Counted from the first letter of the stretch, positions 10,182 through 21,815 are shown. The stretch is DNA of 64,000 nt from Poecilobothrus nobilitatus (GCA_947095535.1 OX352773.1:106530185-106594184), one strand, 5' to 3'. Notes: generated by a model not told the origin, from the sequence alone. Numbers and translations: made by a program.

Positions 10182-10480
10182 TTTTTTTAATATTTTAGTA
10201 TTTTAAAATAATTTGGGTGAATTTTATAATTTCAGAACTATGGGTTGTACATATATTCAAACTATATGTTTATACATTCTTCAAAAGTAGATTCTAACCT
10301 TCCACATAACGATTTTCAATCCAAACATTTTTCAAATATTCTATAGTATCATTTAATACTAAGCGGTAAAAGTATATTAAATTTACTTAGTACAAAATAG
10401 TAAATATAATTTTAAATATTATATTATATTAATGCGTACATAGTATATTTATATTGTTATAAGTAATATAATATAATAAC
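10182..10480 (-). mobile_element. HINE family M copy a, second piece
   Basis: M sequence resumes at ttttttaatattttagtattttaaaataatttgggtg and runs to the insertion point of the 612-bp-TIR transposon. It matches 24125-24390 closely. Confidence 0.8.
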
Positions 10481-10487
10481 GCTATAC

Positions 10488-11099
10488 CATAAAGAAATCA
10501 TATACATAGAGTATTTACACCGAACAAATTTTTTAAACCATTTCTGCACAAAATATAGAACCCCAAAATTCTGTTTTGTTGCAGATTAACATATTTTGAA
10601 CAAAAAATTTATACAAAAATAATATTTATTTGCAGCTTATAAAAAAATGAAATGTATTCTTTTCATATTTATACTATTTTATAATTGTAGTGGTATGGTA
10701 GTGGTAATATTTTTTTTTATTCGTTTCATTCTTATTTGTTTGTACGTAAGTTTATTAGATTTGAAATTATTAGAATTTGAATGTTTAATAATTTTTGGCT
10801 GGCATATATAAAGCGTATTAAATAGCGTATGTGTGTGTTTAGTAAAATTAAAAATGATTTTATTATGCATGTATAAGAACATAACGTATTGAAGTACGTA
10901 AATAAATAAAAAATTAGATAAGTGATAATAAGTGACTTTTATTAAATATTTTGTTTTAATAAATAAACTTAAGGTAATAAGGGAACAAATCAATGTTAAA
11001 TTACAGATTCACTGAAATAAAAGTTTCTTTTCCTACTTAGAGTAAATATATAGTCATGATATACCTAGTACTAGTAAAAGTAAATAATTTTTAAAACTT
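10488..11099 (+). repeat. Left 612-bp terminal inverted repeat
   Basis: Reverse complement of 20067-20678, about 99% identical by eye. The two ~104-codon frames found in the arms are mirror images of each other and not genes. Confidence 0.9.
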
Positions 11100-11552
11100 T
11101 TGCAAAAATTAATAAAAAAATCAAATTTTATTTAACAATTTTCTTTTTATTATTAGTACCTAAATGTTAGAAAACCTAATATTAGAATAGGAATAGTACC
11201 TAAATAGGGAATCAAAAAATAACAAAAGCACATAAAATTAATTAAAAAAAATGTCTTATTGCTTAAAATTAAAGAATAGAAGGAAAACATAAGAAGGGAA
11301 AAAGCCACATGGAAAATTCTAAAATATAGTCTGATAGTATTAATTTTCCAAATGGCATAAAAAACCCTTTTTATTAGTACATTTACAAAAAAATAAAAAT
11401 TCAAAATTTATGTAAACAAATTTTACAAGAAAATATAAAAAACTATTTATAAAATTATTTACAAAATTATAACTAAGCATAATAAACTACTTTAACATTT
11501 AAAAAAATTTAACAAAAAAACATAATTAATCATTTTAACAATATATATAGGT
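11100..11552. other. Left interior of the TIR transposon
   Basis: AT-rich; no convincing coding sequence. It ends at the target duplication aggt (11549-11552) of the nested LTR element. Confidence 0.6.
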
Positions 11553-12071
11553 TATAATGATTATTCTCGAGTTTTAAATAAAAGACCTTCATGATTTACT
11601 TTCTACTTAATACTCTCTTTATTAAACTTAATTTGGCTATTTATAAACTTAAAACTAACGCTACTAATACTAATTAACTTTTAGTTATTCTTATTATCAA
11701 ATTGTGCAATATCAGTATATACATATAAATTTGGTAATTAATATCATTTGCATTCCTTATCGATAATTATGGTATTAATGCATATCACAATTATTATTGC
11801 ATTCCTTTGGGTCATTGCCTTCCTGAAGTATATGAAATGTGATAGATGATGGTTAATCATTATGATCATTCTAAGTATTGCATACAAGAGACGATTGGCA
11901 ATGATCAATCATCATGTTATCATGTATTGGATTCATATTTCTCAAAGCGGTAAGTCGTTCAATGTACTTAGGTATATTACTCAAGTTATCAAAGGAATTA
12001 TAAATTAAATGGGCAATCCACTATGACATACTTTATACCCATGCGATAAGTATTATATAATTTATAGTACA
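11553..12071 (-). repeat. 3' LTR of the 412-like element
   Basis: 519 bp. In element orientation it starts TGTACTATAAATT; its partner at 18747-19265 starts TGTAGTATAAATT. Both end ATAATCATTATA. The differences seen are near 11606, 11715 and 12067. Confidence 0.9.
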
Positions 12072-12080
12072 TCTCCCTCC
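12072..12080 (-). promoter_or_regulatory. Polypurine tract
   Basis: The minus strand reads GGAGGGAGA directly upstream of the 3' LTR, the expected site for plus-strand DNA priming. Confidence 0.75.
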
Positions 12081-12581
12081 GAAAGAAAAAGGAAAGGGAA
12101 GAAGAAAAAAAAAATTAATCATCACAATAACTTTGTTTGTTTACACAACCAGTTGTGTGGGTTGTTTTTTTTTTTTTTTTTTTCTTCACTTTTCTTTTCG
12201 TTCGATTGTTTTTGAATTTTTATACTTTATTACTGTGAGGGTACAACAAAAAAAATATATTATATATGCATATACTGTAGACATTGTTGATATTGCTTCT
12301 CTTATATATAAAAAAAATTCAATAGAAATCAACGTTCATTTGACAAAAAAGTTTTATTCTAATAGAATCTTATTTATTTATTTTTATTTTATCTGCTTTT
12401 TTTTTTTCTTATATTATGTATTTTTGCTGAGCTGGCCAACTCATTTAAGTTTATTAATCTAGTTCAGTTAAATTATTTTATGTTAAAACAAAATTAAGAA
12501 TACTTTTAGTTATTAATCTTATACTAGACTATCGAATAATTGATATATAAAAGTTAAATTAGTATGGTTTTATTATAGAAA
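12081..12581 (-). other. 3' untranslated region of the 412-like element
   Basis: The stretch between the pol stop and the polypurine tract has long homopolymer T/A runs. A 109-codon plus-strand frame here is low-complexity (poly-Phe/Tyr) and was not accepted as a gene. Confidence 0.6.
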
Positions 12582-15500
12582 TCAATGTTTATATTTTACT
12601 AATCTATTTTTATGTACATTTTCTTCTCTATTATTTGAATTTATAATTTTTATATTAGAACCTTCTATACTTTTTATTACATATGGGCCCTTATATAAGG
12701 CATCCAATTTATGAGCATTTTCCTTTCTTAGTAAAACCTCGTCATATACTTTAAAATCGTACCCTTTCACGTTTTGGTCGTATAATCTTTTGTTGTTTAA
12801 TTTAGCTTTTTGTAGTAAGTATTGTGCGTTCTTGTTCATGACTTGTAGATTGTATTTAAGTTTCTTACTGTAATCGTCAAAGTTGTAAATTGGTTCAATT
12901 TTGCTGTTAAGAATAAATTCTGGTATTAATGGTGTTTTACCAAAAACCAATTCAAATGGAGCGTATTTTTCTTGAAAGCTCGCATTTGGTGTTGAGTTAT
13001 GACAATAAGTAAAGTATGGTAAGTAACTGTCCCAATTGTCTTTATTTTCGTTTATGTATGAACGTAAGTATTCGTTAAGAACTCTGTGATTTCTTTCTAC
13101 AGTTCCTAAAGTTTCATGGTGGTACGCTGTAGAACACTTATGTTCAATATTTAACAACGAAAGAACTTCTCTCATTATTTGATTCTTATATTCGGTTCCT
13201 CTATCTGTTAAAATGTTTTTCATAGGTCCGAATATCAGAACACAGTTCTCAACTATGGCTTTTGCAACTGTTTTAGCGTCTTTGTTGGGAATTGGTACTG
13301 TTATTAAAAATTTAGTCAGGTCACAAATAATTGTTACTGCATATTGATTGTTATTTATTGTCCTTGGTAACGGTCCAATTGTATCAATTATTACTACGTC
13401 AAACGATTTTTGTGGGGTCTATGTTAATTGTAAAGGTTTTTTATGTTTCATTTTTGTCTTGTTTAGTTGACATTTTCTACAATTTCGTATAAATTTTGCT
13501 ATGTCTTTTACCATATTTTTCCAATAATATTTTGTTCTTAACTTGGCATATAGTGTTTTCTGTCCAACGTGTCCTCCAAATATAGGATCGTTGTGATATC
13601 GATTTAATATTTCATTTTTATCTAATGTCTTTTCAACTGTTTTTGGTGTATTTATTATCGCGATTTTTAATTTGTTTAATACTCTATTACCTATTCCTTT
13701 AAATTCCTTTATGGTATGCTGAGTAAATATGATATCATTATTATCAATTTCTATTTCGTTTATATTTAAATTATTAGTTTTTTCTTCTAATCCGCGGAAA
13801 AATAACTCTAATGTTATTTTCTTTTTAGTTGTAAATTTGCCTATCTCAAAACTAATTGCGCATTTTCGGTTTTTAAATATTTTATATCTTGAGTGCTTCA
13901 TATGTTTTAATATCCCTATTTTTAGTACAGTCTTCCTTAGAAGATTGTATTCTATCTTTACTATAGTTATTATCATTTTTATTTTCATTACTATTCTCAT
14001 TATTGTTGTTGGACGATCTTGTTTGTACTCTCATTATTTGAGCCATTTCCTTATTTTCATGGGTAAATCGTAAATCTTTTATATTTATGCGTGATAACGC
14101 GTCAGCTACTACATTTAGTTTTCCTTTAATATACTCTACTGTAAAGTTATATTCTTCTAAGTCTAATCTCATTCGTGTTAGTTTGGATGATGGGTTTTTT
14201 AATGAAAACAAATAAGTTAGTGGTTTATGATCACTTTTTACTGTGAAATGTGTACCGTAAATATATGGTCTGTAGTGTGTAATTGCAAAATGGATTGCTG
14301 CTAACTCTTTTTCGATCGTGGACTTATTGGATTCCCCTTTTGTAAAAGATCTTGAGGCGAATGAAATTGGTAAATCCGTGCCATTATAGTTTTGAGTTAA
14401 CGCAGCTCCTACGGCATCTTTTGATGCATCTACTACTAAGGTAAACTCTTTTGAAAAATCTGGATAATGTAAAATAGGTGGTTTTAATAATGAATTTTTT
14501 AACTTTTGAAAAGCCTTTTGACAATCTTCATTCCAAATAAAGGTTGCTTTTTCCTAGTTAAAGCATTCAGTGGTTTAGCTATGCCAGCGAAATTTGGAAT
14601 AAATTTCCGATAATAATTTGCGAAGGCTACGAAACGTCTAGTTTCGTCTTTATCTTTAGGTGTTGGATATTTGGTTATAACGTCATATTTAGTGTCATCT
14701 GGAAATATACCTTGATCATTACATACCTTGTACATTTATGACCTAAATATGTAACTTCTGATTTGAAAAATTTACACTTTTCCGGATTTAGTTTTAAATT
14801 ATATTGTTGATATATTCCGAAAACAGATTTCAAATTCTTTAAATGATGATTCTCTGAACACCTTGTTACTATTATATCATCCATATAAAGAAAACATTGT
14901 AAGGGTGTTGCACCTGCAAAAGCGAGTGACATCATTCTTGAAAATGAATTCGATGAGACGTTAAGTCCGAATGGAAGAACTTTCCATCTATAGCTACCGG
15001 ATTGCGTGCTAAAAGAAGTTATGTCTCTAGATTGTTCATCTAATGGTACTTGATGAAAACCAGAGTATAAATCCAATGTTGAGAAGAATTTAGTTCTACC
15101 TAAATTATCAAGAATATCTTCTATTCTTGGTAAAGGAAATTTATCAGCTATTAGTTTTTTATTAACCATCCTATAGTCAATACACATTCTCCATTTATTT
15201 TTATTCCCTTTTTTCGGTACTAATATAATGGGGCTGTTATAGTTAGATTGACTAGGTTCAATCAATTTATTTTTGAGTAATTTATTAACTTGTTTATTTA
15301 TTTCGTCCGTTTGCGTATGAGCTTGCCTGTAGTTTTTAATGTATACTGGATTATCATCCATAATCCTTAGTTTTTGTTTATAAAAATTGTTAACAGACAT
15401 AGGGTATGTTTCTAATTGAAAAATATTGGAATACTCATCACATAATTTAATCAATTTGGGTAAGTATACTTTATTCGAATTTTTTGCAATAATATCATTT

Positions 15501-16252
15501 AATTCTTTTGTTCTCATATTATTTTTATTGAAATTTTGTTTTAAATTTATTATTTCAAAATCAGACAACGGTAAGGTTTTTAGTTTGGTATCAGATGATA
15601 TTATTTTATTTTCTGAATTTGTATTCATAACTCGCACAAAAGGGTTCTTAGAGGCCACTATTGTTCTAGGTATGAATACTCCTTCTGAAATTTCCTGGTC
15701 TAAGATTAGACATTCTTCTTCTGAGGGTAAGTAGAATTTCCTTACAACCTCTGAACGTGCCGGTAATACTATTGTTTGTGTATTAGGGCCGCTCAAAATT
15801 GGAATTTGTAATATATTACAATTTGTTTTCATTGTTATTGACATATTTTCATAGTCAATATTGCATTTATAAAATTTTATAAAGTCTTTACCGAGTATTC
15901 CATCTGATGGTATATCGAAATTGTCTGGTACAACGTGTAGTTCGCATGATAGTTCGAAATTTTGTACTTAAACTTTTGTATATACCGCACCCAACGATTC
16001 GATATATGAATGAGTTATTCCTTTTATTTTTATTTTATTATTTTTATTTAGATTAAAATTGTTGTTAATAGATGAGATTTTTATTAACGAAATGTCTGCC
16101 TGAGTGTCTATTAGAAAATTTAATTTTGCTTTATTTAATTTAGTGAATATTGGAATGTAGTCTGACAAATTAAGATTTAACGTATAGATATTTTTAATTG
16201 AGCCATTTACTCTTCTAATTCTAGTACTTCTGCCCCCCTCTGCCCATGCCAT
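12582..16252 (-). pseudogene. pol (protease, RT, RNase H, integrase) of the 412-like element, broken
   Basis: Pol overlaps the gag end by about 45 bp in a different frame. Protease: FLIDTQADISLIK near 16100, with the usual DTG changed to DTQ. An in-frame TAA lies at 15968. RT: PIILVPKKGNKNKWRMCIDYR then catalytic YMDD near 14885. RNase H: VVDASKDAVGAALTQ near 14430 and SDHKPLTYLF near 14240. The integrase zinc-binding HHCC region is near 13500-13600, with a TAG at 13419. The catalytic core has ILTDRGTEYKN near 13205 and ETLGTVERNHRVL near 13115. Frameshifts lie near 14740, 14560 and 13960. It cannot yield a full polyprotein as written. Confidence 0.9.
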
Positions 16253-17451
16253 TGAGGGGCTGTAGTGTTTTCCATATACCTAACACTACCATAGTTTCTA
16301 TTATTGTTTCTATTGTTATTATTTCTATTTTGTTGGTTGTTAGATTGTTGGTTATTATTAAAATTGTTATTAAATTTATTGTTACGGAAATTGCTATTTC
16401 TATTTTTATTAAAGTTATTATTACTTCTATATTTATTTTTATTAGAATTGTTATAATTATTATTATTACTAGGTCTATAATTAAAATTATTACTAAAATT
16501 TTTATTCCTAAAATTACGATTTAACGGTCTTGAATTAAATGATAGAACCTGTTTTTCTTTGTTTTCTGTATTAGTTTCTACTATAAATTTAGCAACGACT
16601 TCTTTAGGATCTTCAAATTTTGAAGATGCTAACACTGATTTTACCAAGTCAGACCTTGCTGAGGCTCTACACATATCAATTGTTTTTTCAACTGATAGTT
16701 CGACTGCCTTAGTGTTACTTATCCCTTCCATTACTAAGGATCTTCGAAACATTTCAGCTAAATCTTCAGCCTGTTTTGCAAAATCTTGTATTGCGACTCT
16801 ATCGGCTTTTAGCGCTTGCATCCTACCCTTTATGATTTTTGAATTATCTGTTTTAATTTTTTGTCTTAGAGTTTCTATTATTTTGTCTGAGTTTTCTTCG
16901 TCGGTGATTAACTCTCGTGCTTTGCCTTCTAGTTTTGACAATATAATAGATTTTAGGAGTATTTTCAGAGGTGTTGTTGTTGCCAATTCTTCTAACAATT
17001 TTACAGAATCTATAAATGATTGTAAACTAAGCGGGTCACCATTATAATTTTTGTTTATGGTGCACGACGCTAATTTTAAAAACTCAACTGATGAGAGGGC
17101 CATTGCTTTTTTTATTGATTTCTCACTTTCAGAATCAGTATTGGTATCAGAGTCAGATTTTTCTAACTTCACTAAATGAAACACATTGTTTGGTATTGTG
17201 TATTCAAAATTCAATATTTTGTATACCCTTCTTATTCTATCTCTTGCGAAATGAAAATGTTCTATTAATTTTCTTTTGTTGTCAGTTTTAACCCACAATG
17301 TTTGTAATGTTTTTATTAAATTATTATAACTTTTTGTGATTTTGATTTTGTTTTTATTCAATATAAATGGATTCTTTGACCTGTTCTGTTTTAATATTGT
17401 CTGTGTGGTCTTCAAAAAGTCCTTCTTAACTCCTATAAGTTCTTTACACAT
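16207..17451 (-). CDS. gag of the 412-like element, intact
   Basis: A single 414-codon frame from ATG 17451. The first 110 residues are basic (GVKKDFLKTTQTILKQNRSK), followed by an acidic linker (SDSDTNTDSESEKS). The central capsid-like region has SLQSFIDSVKLLEEL, LKSIILSKLEGKARELI and IQDFAKQAEDLAEMFRRSL. The last ~90 residues are Asn/Arg-rich with no CCHC knuckle, as in 412/mdg1 gag. Pol follows by a frame change in the 16207-16252 overlap. Confidence 0.85.
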   Translation of the reverse strand: MCKELIGVKKDFLKTTQTILKQNRSKNPFILNKNKIKITKSYNNLIKTLQTLWVKTDNKRKLIEHFHFARDRIRRVYKILNFEYTIPNNVFHLVKLEKSDSDTNTDSESEKSIKKAMALSSVEFLKLASCTINKNYNGDPLSLQSFIDSVKLLEELATTTPLKILLKSIILSKLEGKARELITDEENSDKIIETLRQKIKTDNSKIIKGRMQALKADRVAIQDFAKQAEDLAEMFRRSLVMEGISNTKAVELSVEKTIDMCRASARSDLVKSVLASSKFEDPKEVVAKFIVETNTENKEKQVLSFNSRPLNRNFRNKNFSNNFNYRPSNNNNYNNSNKNKYRSNNNFNKNRNSNFRNNKFNNNFNNNQQSNNQQNRNNNNRNNNRNYGSVRYMENTTAPQWHGQRGAEVLELEE

Positions 17452-17815
17452 ATATTTTATTTTAGTAAGTGCGAGATTCAGATAGTCAAATGCTCAAAAA
17501 ATTATATACAACCATAAAAAAAAATTTTCCTTTTAGTTTATAAGAATTTTGAATTTAAATTTTTAATCTTATTTTTTCTTTTCTTTCTCTTTTCTTTTTG
17601 AAACTAATTATAATAAGTAATTAATCATAATAAGTAATAAGTATTTAATCAATTATAATAAGTAATATATTTTTTCTTTTTTTTTTTTTTTTTTTGCTTA
17701 ATTTATATTTTTATTGTCTAATATTTTTATCAAAACATATTGTTTTACCTTAAAAATGAAATAAATAATAAAAAAAAACTTTATAGACGTAAATAATGTT
17801 TTCACTTATCTTTTT

Positions 17816-18013
17816 TCATTCGATTTGTGGTGCTCGTGTCTGGTATTTGCGTTTCATATATTTCCTTATGCTGTTGTAGATTTCCAAAACTTTGATGACT
17901 GCGATTATCAATATCAATAATTTGATGTCTTCATGGTTCTCTTGCAGGGTTTCTACTATAACGGTATTTGGTATTTCACCGGTATTTTCTATTGATGAGC
18001 TTTTACTGCCCAT
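17816..18013 (-). CDS. Small accessory ORF 2 of the 412-like element (membrane-type)
   Basis: 65 codons from ATG 18013. It begins MGSKSSS, where Gly2 followed by small residues allows N-myristoylation. A hydrophobic stretch follows (IKLLILIIAVIKVLEIY, residues ~32-48), then a basic tail (KYMKRKYQTRAP). Between the 5' LTR and gag, 412/mdg1 relatives carry small ORFs of this layout; the function is unknown to me. The hydrophobic segment and basic end suggest association with a membrane. Confidence 0.65.
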   Translation of the reverse strand: MGSKSSSIENTGEIPNTVIVETLQENHEDIKLLILIIAVIKVLEIYNSIRKYMKRKYQTRAPQIE

Positions 18014-18104
18014 TTTAGCACTGTTTCTTTCTTTTAGTCTTTGAAAGAGATTAAAAAAAAATTGTTTTTTTTTTTTTTTTTTTTTTTTTTGATTTACTTT
18101 TATT

Positions 18105-18344
18105 TTAATTTGTTATTGTTAAGATCTTCTCTTTATTGAAGGTTACCTTTAGCACATAACCTTCTATGTTAGATAGCTCTATAAATTCCTCCCTTGAAAT
18201 TTCCACCCATGTATAGCATAATACCTCACATTGGGTTTCTCTAACGTATTTTACTATATCTCGTTTGTCTGTGAGTTTAAATAAACCTTCATCTGTGATA
18301 ACAGGTATTTTTTTGTGATATCTTATTGTTTTTATTTTAGTCAT
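18105..18344 (-). CDS. Small accessory ORF 1 of the 412-like element
   Basis: 79 codons from ATG 18344, in the leader between primer site and gag. It reads MTKIKTIRYHKKIPVITDEG, then LTDKRDIVKYVRETQCEVLC and ISREEFIELSNIEGYVLKVT. Composition is that of a soluble protein. Together with ORF 2 it matches the two-small-ORF leader of the 412 lineage. Function is unknown. Confidence 0.6.
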   Translation of the reverse strand: MTKIKTIRYHKKIPVITDEGLFKLTDKRDIVKYVRETQCEVLCYTWVEISREEFIELSNIEGYVLKVTFNKEKILTITN

Positions 18345-18732
18345 TTTTATATTATTAAAAAAAATTTTATGTTCGAATTATTATTTCATATTTAGTAACA
18401 ACACAGAAAAAAAAAATTTTTTTTTTTTTATTTATTTTTACACCCATTTTTAGGGTATTTATATATATATTTTTTTTTTTTTACTTTATTTTATTTTTTC
18501 ATTTTTTTTTCTTTACGAAGCTCATCAGTTTCTAATTTCTCTAATATATTTCACTTTTAAAAGTTTCACATTTGGTTTTGATTTCCAAGTTTCAATGTAT
18601 ATATAGCTTTAATCATTTTAAATTTACTCAATTTGGTTTTGGTCAAAATTTCACTAATTTTTAATTTTATTTATTAAGGTTCTTAGTTTTTAATTCACTA
18701 ATTTAATAATCTTTTATACCGAACGCGAAAAC

Positions 18733-18746
18733 TGTCACGGTCGCCA
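18733..18746 (-). promoter_or_regulatory. Primer binding site for tRNA-Arg
   Basis: The minus strand reads TGGCGACCGTGACA immediately after the 5' LTR. This is the primer site typical of 412/mdg1 elements. Confidence 0.85.
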
Positions 18747-19265
18747 TATAATGATTATTCTCGAGTTTTAAATAAAAGACCTTCATGATTTACTTTCTAC
18801 TTAATACTCTCTTTCTTAAACTTAATTTGGCTATTTATAAACTTAAAACTAACGCTACTAATACTAATTAACTTTTAGTTATTCTTATTATCAAATTGTG
18901 CAATATCAGTACATACATATAAATTTGGTAATTAATATCATTTGCATTCCTTATCGATAATTATGGTATTAATGCATATCACAATTATTATTGCATTCCT
19001 TTGGGTCATTGCCTTCCTGAAGTATATGAAATGTGATAGATGATGGTTAATCATTATGATCATTCTAAGTATTGCATACAAGAGACGATTGGCAATGATC
19101 AATCATCATGTTATCATGTATTGGATTCATATTTCTCAAAGCGGTAAGTCGTTCAATGTACTTAGGTATATTACTCAAGTTATCAAAGGAATTATAAATT
19201 AAATGGGCAATCCACTATGACATACTTTATACCCATGCGATAAGTATTATATAATTTATACTACA
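18747..19265 (-). repeat. 5' LTR of the 412-like element
   Basis: 519 bp, about 99.4% identical to 11553-12071. It is followed on the right by the target duplication aggt. Confidence 0.9.
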
Positions 19266-19445
19266 AGGTATTTAACTTAAATTAATAATCTCATGCATTG
19301 ATTTTTAACAAAATTTTCATGAAAAAAAAAATAAAAATTAAAGTTATTAATCCATTACAAATCAAGAAAAAGTTTAAAAAAATATTTATTCAAATATTGC
19401 AGAACATGTGAGACAAAATTTCTACTATATATATTTAGTTTTGAA

Positions 19446-19914
19446 TTATTTTTGACTATTTTTTTGTCTTTCCCTCTTGGATTCCTTAGCTTTTTGTTCT
19501 TCTTCAATTATTAATTTTTCATTTAACCATTTGGTTTCTTTTTTTAATAACAAATCGATTAGTAATTCTAAAAACTTAATTTTATGAGTAAAGCATTTTT
19601 CATTTTCGTTGAACCACGTAGAATATTTATCCGATTTATTAGTAGCTTCCAAACAACAATATAAAATGTTTTTTTTTAAGTTCTTTTGATGAAAGTTTTG
19701 AGAAAAAAAATGATCACGTATATTGATTTGAAATTGGGTCAATTCAAAAAAATTTTCTGTTGGCGCTTTTAAATGGACAATATCTGAGTCATTTTTGTGG
19801 TTTTTTTGAAAAATAAATTGTTCCGACTCAAGTAATAAAGGGCTTTTTATTAATATTGGAAAGTGATTTGGAGAACAAGTGAATTTGCAATAAAAGGTGA
19901 AGTGGAAATTTACT
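19446..19914 (-). CDS. Unknown charged protein fragment inside the TIR transposon
   Basis: An open minus-strand frame of about 155 codons ends at 19446. An ATG-less stretch (KFTCSPNHFPILIKSPLLL) precedes the first plausible downstream part (LTQFQINIRDHFFSQNFHQK). The C-terminus is strongly charged and coiled-coil-like (LIIEEEQKAKESKRERQK). Codon content looks coding rather than random AT DNA. It lies in the right interior of the 612-bp-TIR element and is the only candidate gene there. The family is not recognised; it may be the last exon of a transposase or a captured gene. Confidence 0.45.
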
Positions 19915-20066
19915 TAGTTGGTGATTATAATTTATTTAAAATTTGAAAAATTAATATTATCATCTTAATCAAATAATTATAATTCAATCAAATAATTATA
20001 ATCAAAATGTAAGTATTAATATATGCCCACCTATATATAACCTATATATATAATATATAGGTATAT

Positions 20067-20678
20067 AAGTTTTAAAAATTATTTACTTTTACTAGTACTA
20101 GGTATATCATGACTATATATTTACTCTAAGTAGGAAAAGAAACTTTTATATCAGTGAATCTGTAATTTAACATTGATTTGTTCCCTTATTACCTTAAGTT
20201 TATTAATTAAAACAAAATATTTAATAAAAGTCACTTATTATCACTTATCTAATTTTTTATTTATTTACGTACTTCAATACGTTATGTTCTTATACATGCA
20301 TAATAAAATCATTTTTAATTTTACTAAACACACACATACGCTATTTAATACGCTTTATATATGCCAGCCAAAAATTATTAAACATTCAAATTCTAATAAT
20401 TTCAAATCTAATAAACTTACGTACAAACAAATAAGAATGAAACGAATAAAAAAAAATATTACCACTACCATACCACTACAATTATAAAATAGTATAAATA
20501 TGAAAAGAATACATTTCATTTTTTTATAAGCTGCAAATAAATATTATTTCTGTATAAATTTTTTGTTCAAAATATGTTAATCTGCAACAAAACAGAATTT
20601 TGGGGTTCTATATTTTGTGCAGAAATGGTTTAAAAAATTTGTTCGGTGTAAATACTCTATGTATATGATTTCTTTATG
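20067..20678 (-). repeat. Right 612-bp terminal inverted repeat
   Basis: Mirror of 10488-11099. It ends ctttatg and is followed by gctatac. Confidence 0.9.
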
Positions 20679-20685
20679 GCTATAC

Positions 20686-21815
20686 ATTGCAGTATTTCTT
20701 TAAAAATATTTCCATTCATAGAATAATTTCTTATAAGTACAATAAAATACATATATGTATGTAAATTCGCCGCTATATAATATACATCTATACTCTTATC
20801 ATACATTCATCAGTGACATATACGATATGTAAGTAAACATGATATTATATAGGTATGTGTGTATATCAATATCATATAAATAAAAATTCTTCAACCAACC
20901 GTTATGTTGTTTATTTATTTACATTTTTTTGTACTACGCATTATATCCTCAACAATTTCAAATTATCGAGTAAAACAAAATCCAAAAAATTCGTTAAAGA
21001 AATTTGCTAGAAAACTTGAAAAAATCAAGTAACACTTTCGTCAATTATAAAGTAACTCTATATTATTAAAAAAAGTTGTTAACAGAAATAAGAGTATAAT
21101 GTTGAAGCTTTAATTTTTATGTATTATGTACTTTAAAAAAATTTTAACAGGTGTTCAAGTTACATGTGTTTAAAAATAGGAAAATAGGAAGTTTTTGACC
21201 CCTTACATCTCTTAAACGGGGGGTGATACAAAAAAAATGGCTCATACTTATTTTCAAAGATCTAACTTCTGTCAAAATTTCAAGTTTCGAACTTAAACCA
21301 TTTAGAAGATAGAAGGGTTAAAGGATTTTGCAATAATTCAGTTTCCCATAACGGTAAATTAAGATACCGTATAAGACAAGCATATATTTACTATATACAT
21401 GTTTGTAAAGCTCATAATTGCACCTATCGTTTGGAATTTTCAGATTGAAGATATACCTTATAGAACTTGTGTTATAACAATTCAAATATAGAGATTTTTG
21501 GGGGCTTTGGAGGGCTGTAGCTCCTTAACGGGTGAGGCTACAGAAAAATTAATATTAACATAAAATTAATATTTTTATGATATCTATCAGCAGTTAAAAT
21601 TTCATGGCTCTATTTTAAAAAAAGTGTGTAGATCTAAAAGTTAGTTGTTCAAGAGCTACCCTAAGTTTTGGTCCAAACTCAACAAAAAAAATAGGGAACC
21701 TACAAATTATTCCCAGAATATTTTGCGTAAATTTCAAGATTCTAGCTTTCTTAGTTTTTGAGTTAGCGTGCTGACGGACGGACATGGATTAATCGGCTCA
21801 GAATTATTTTATACT
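20686..21815 (-). mobile_element. HINE family M copy a, third piece, truncated
   Basis: M sequence continues after the TIR element, through the cccgttaagg/cggggggtgata regions, to the GGAC repeat at 21775. Then it departs from the consensus, so the 5' subterminal repeat end is lost. Confidence 0.8.

Larger units (their letters stand above)
11553..19265 (-). mobile_element. 412/mdg1-like Ty3/Gypsy retrotransposon, complete but with broken pol
   Basis: A full element in minus orientation: two 519-bp LTRs, a tRNA-Arg type primer site, two small leader ORFs, gag, pol, a polypurine tract, and the 4-bp target duplication aggt (11549-11552 and 19266-19269). LTRs starting TGTAGTAT, the primer site TGGCGACCGTGACA and small leader ORFs are features of the 412/mdg1 lineage. 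The LTRs differ at only about three positions, so insertion is recent, yet pol has two in-frame stops and three frameshifts. No env is present. Confidence 0.9.
10488..20678. mobile_element. DNA transposon with 612-bp terminal inverted repeats, carrying a nested LTR element
   Basis: The left arm 10488-11099 and right arm 20067-20678 are inverted copies with only a handful of differences. The ends read cataaag...ctttatg, and gctatac is duplicated on both sides (10481-10487, 20679-20685). Without the nested 412-like element it would be about 2.5 kb, with roughly 1.25 kb between the arms. No transposase is recognised, so it is probably non-autonomous. The superfamily is undetermined: a 7-bp duplication is unusual, and a 5-bp reading (ctata with ends ccataaag) is possible. 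Confidence 0.85.

Noticed and set aside
10679..10993. 104-codon frame, with an identical one at 20173-20487 on the other strand
   Set aside because: Both lie in the 612-bp inverted repeats and are mirror images. Composition is low-complexity and AT-driven.
12133..12462. Plus-strand 109-codon frame rich in Phe and Tyr
   Set aside because: It comes from T runs in the 3' untranslated part of the 412-like element.
16246..17291. Plus-strand frames of 66-162 codons
   Set aside because: They are antisense shadows of the intact minus-strand gag.
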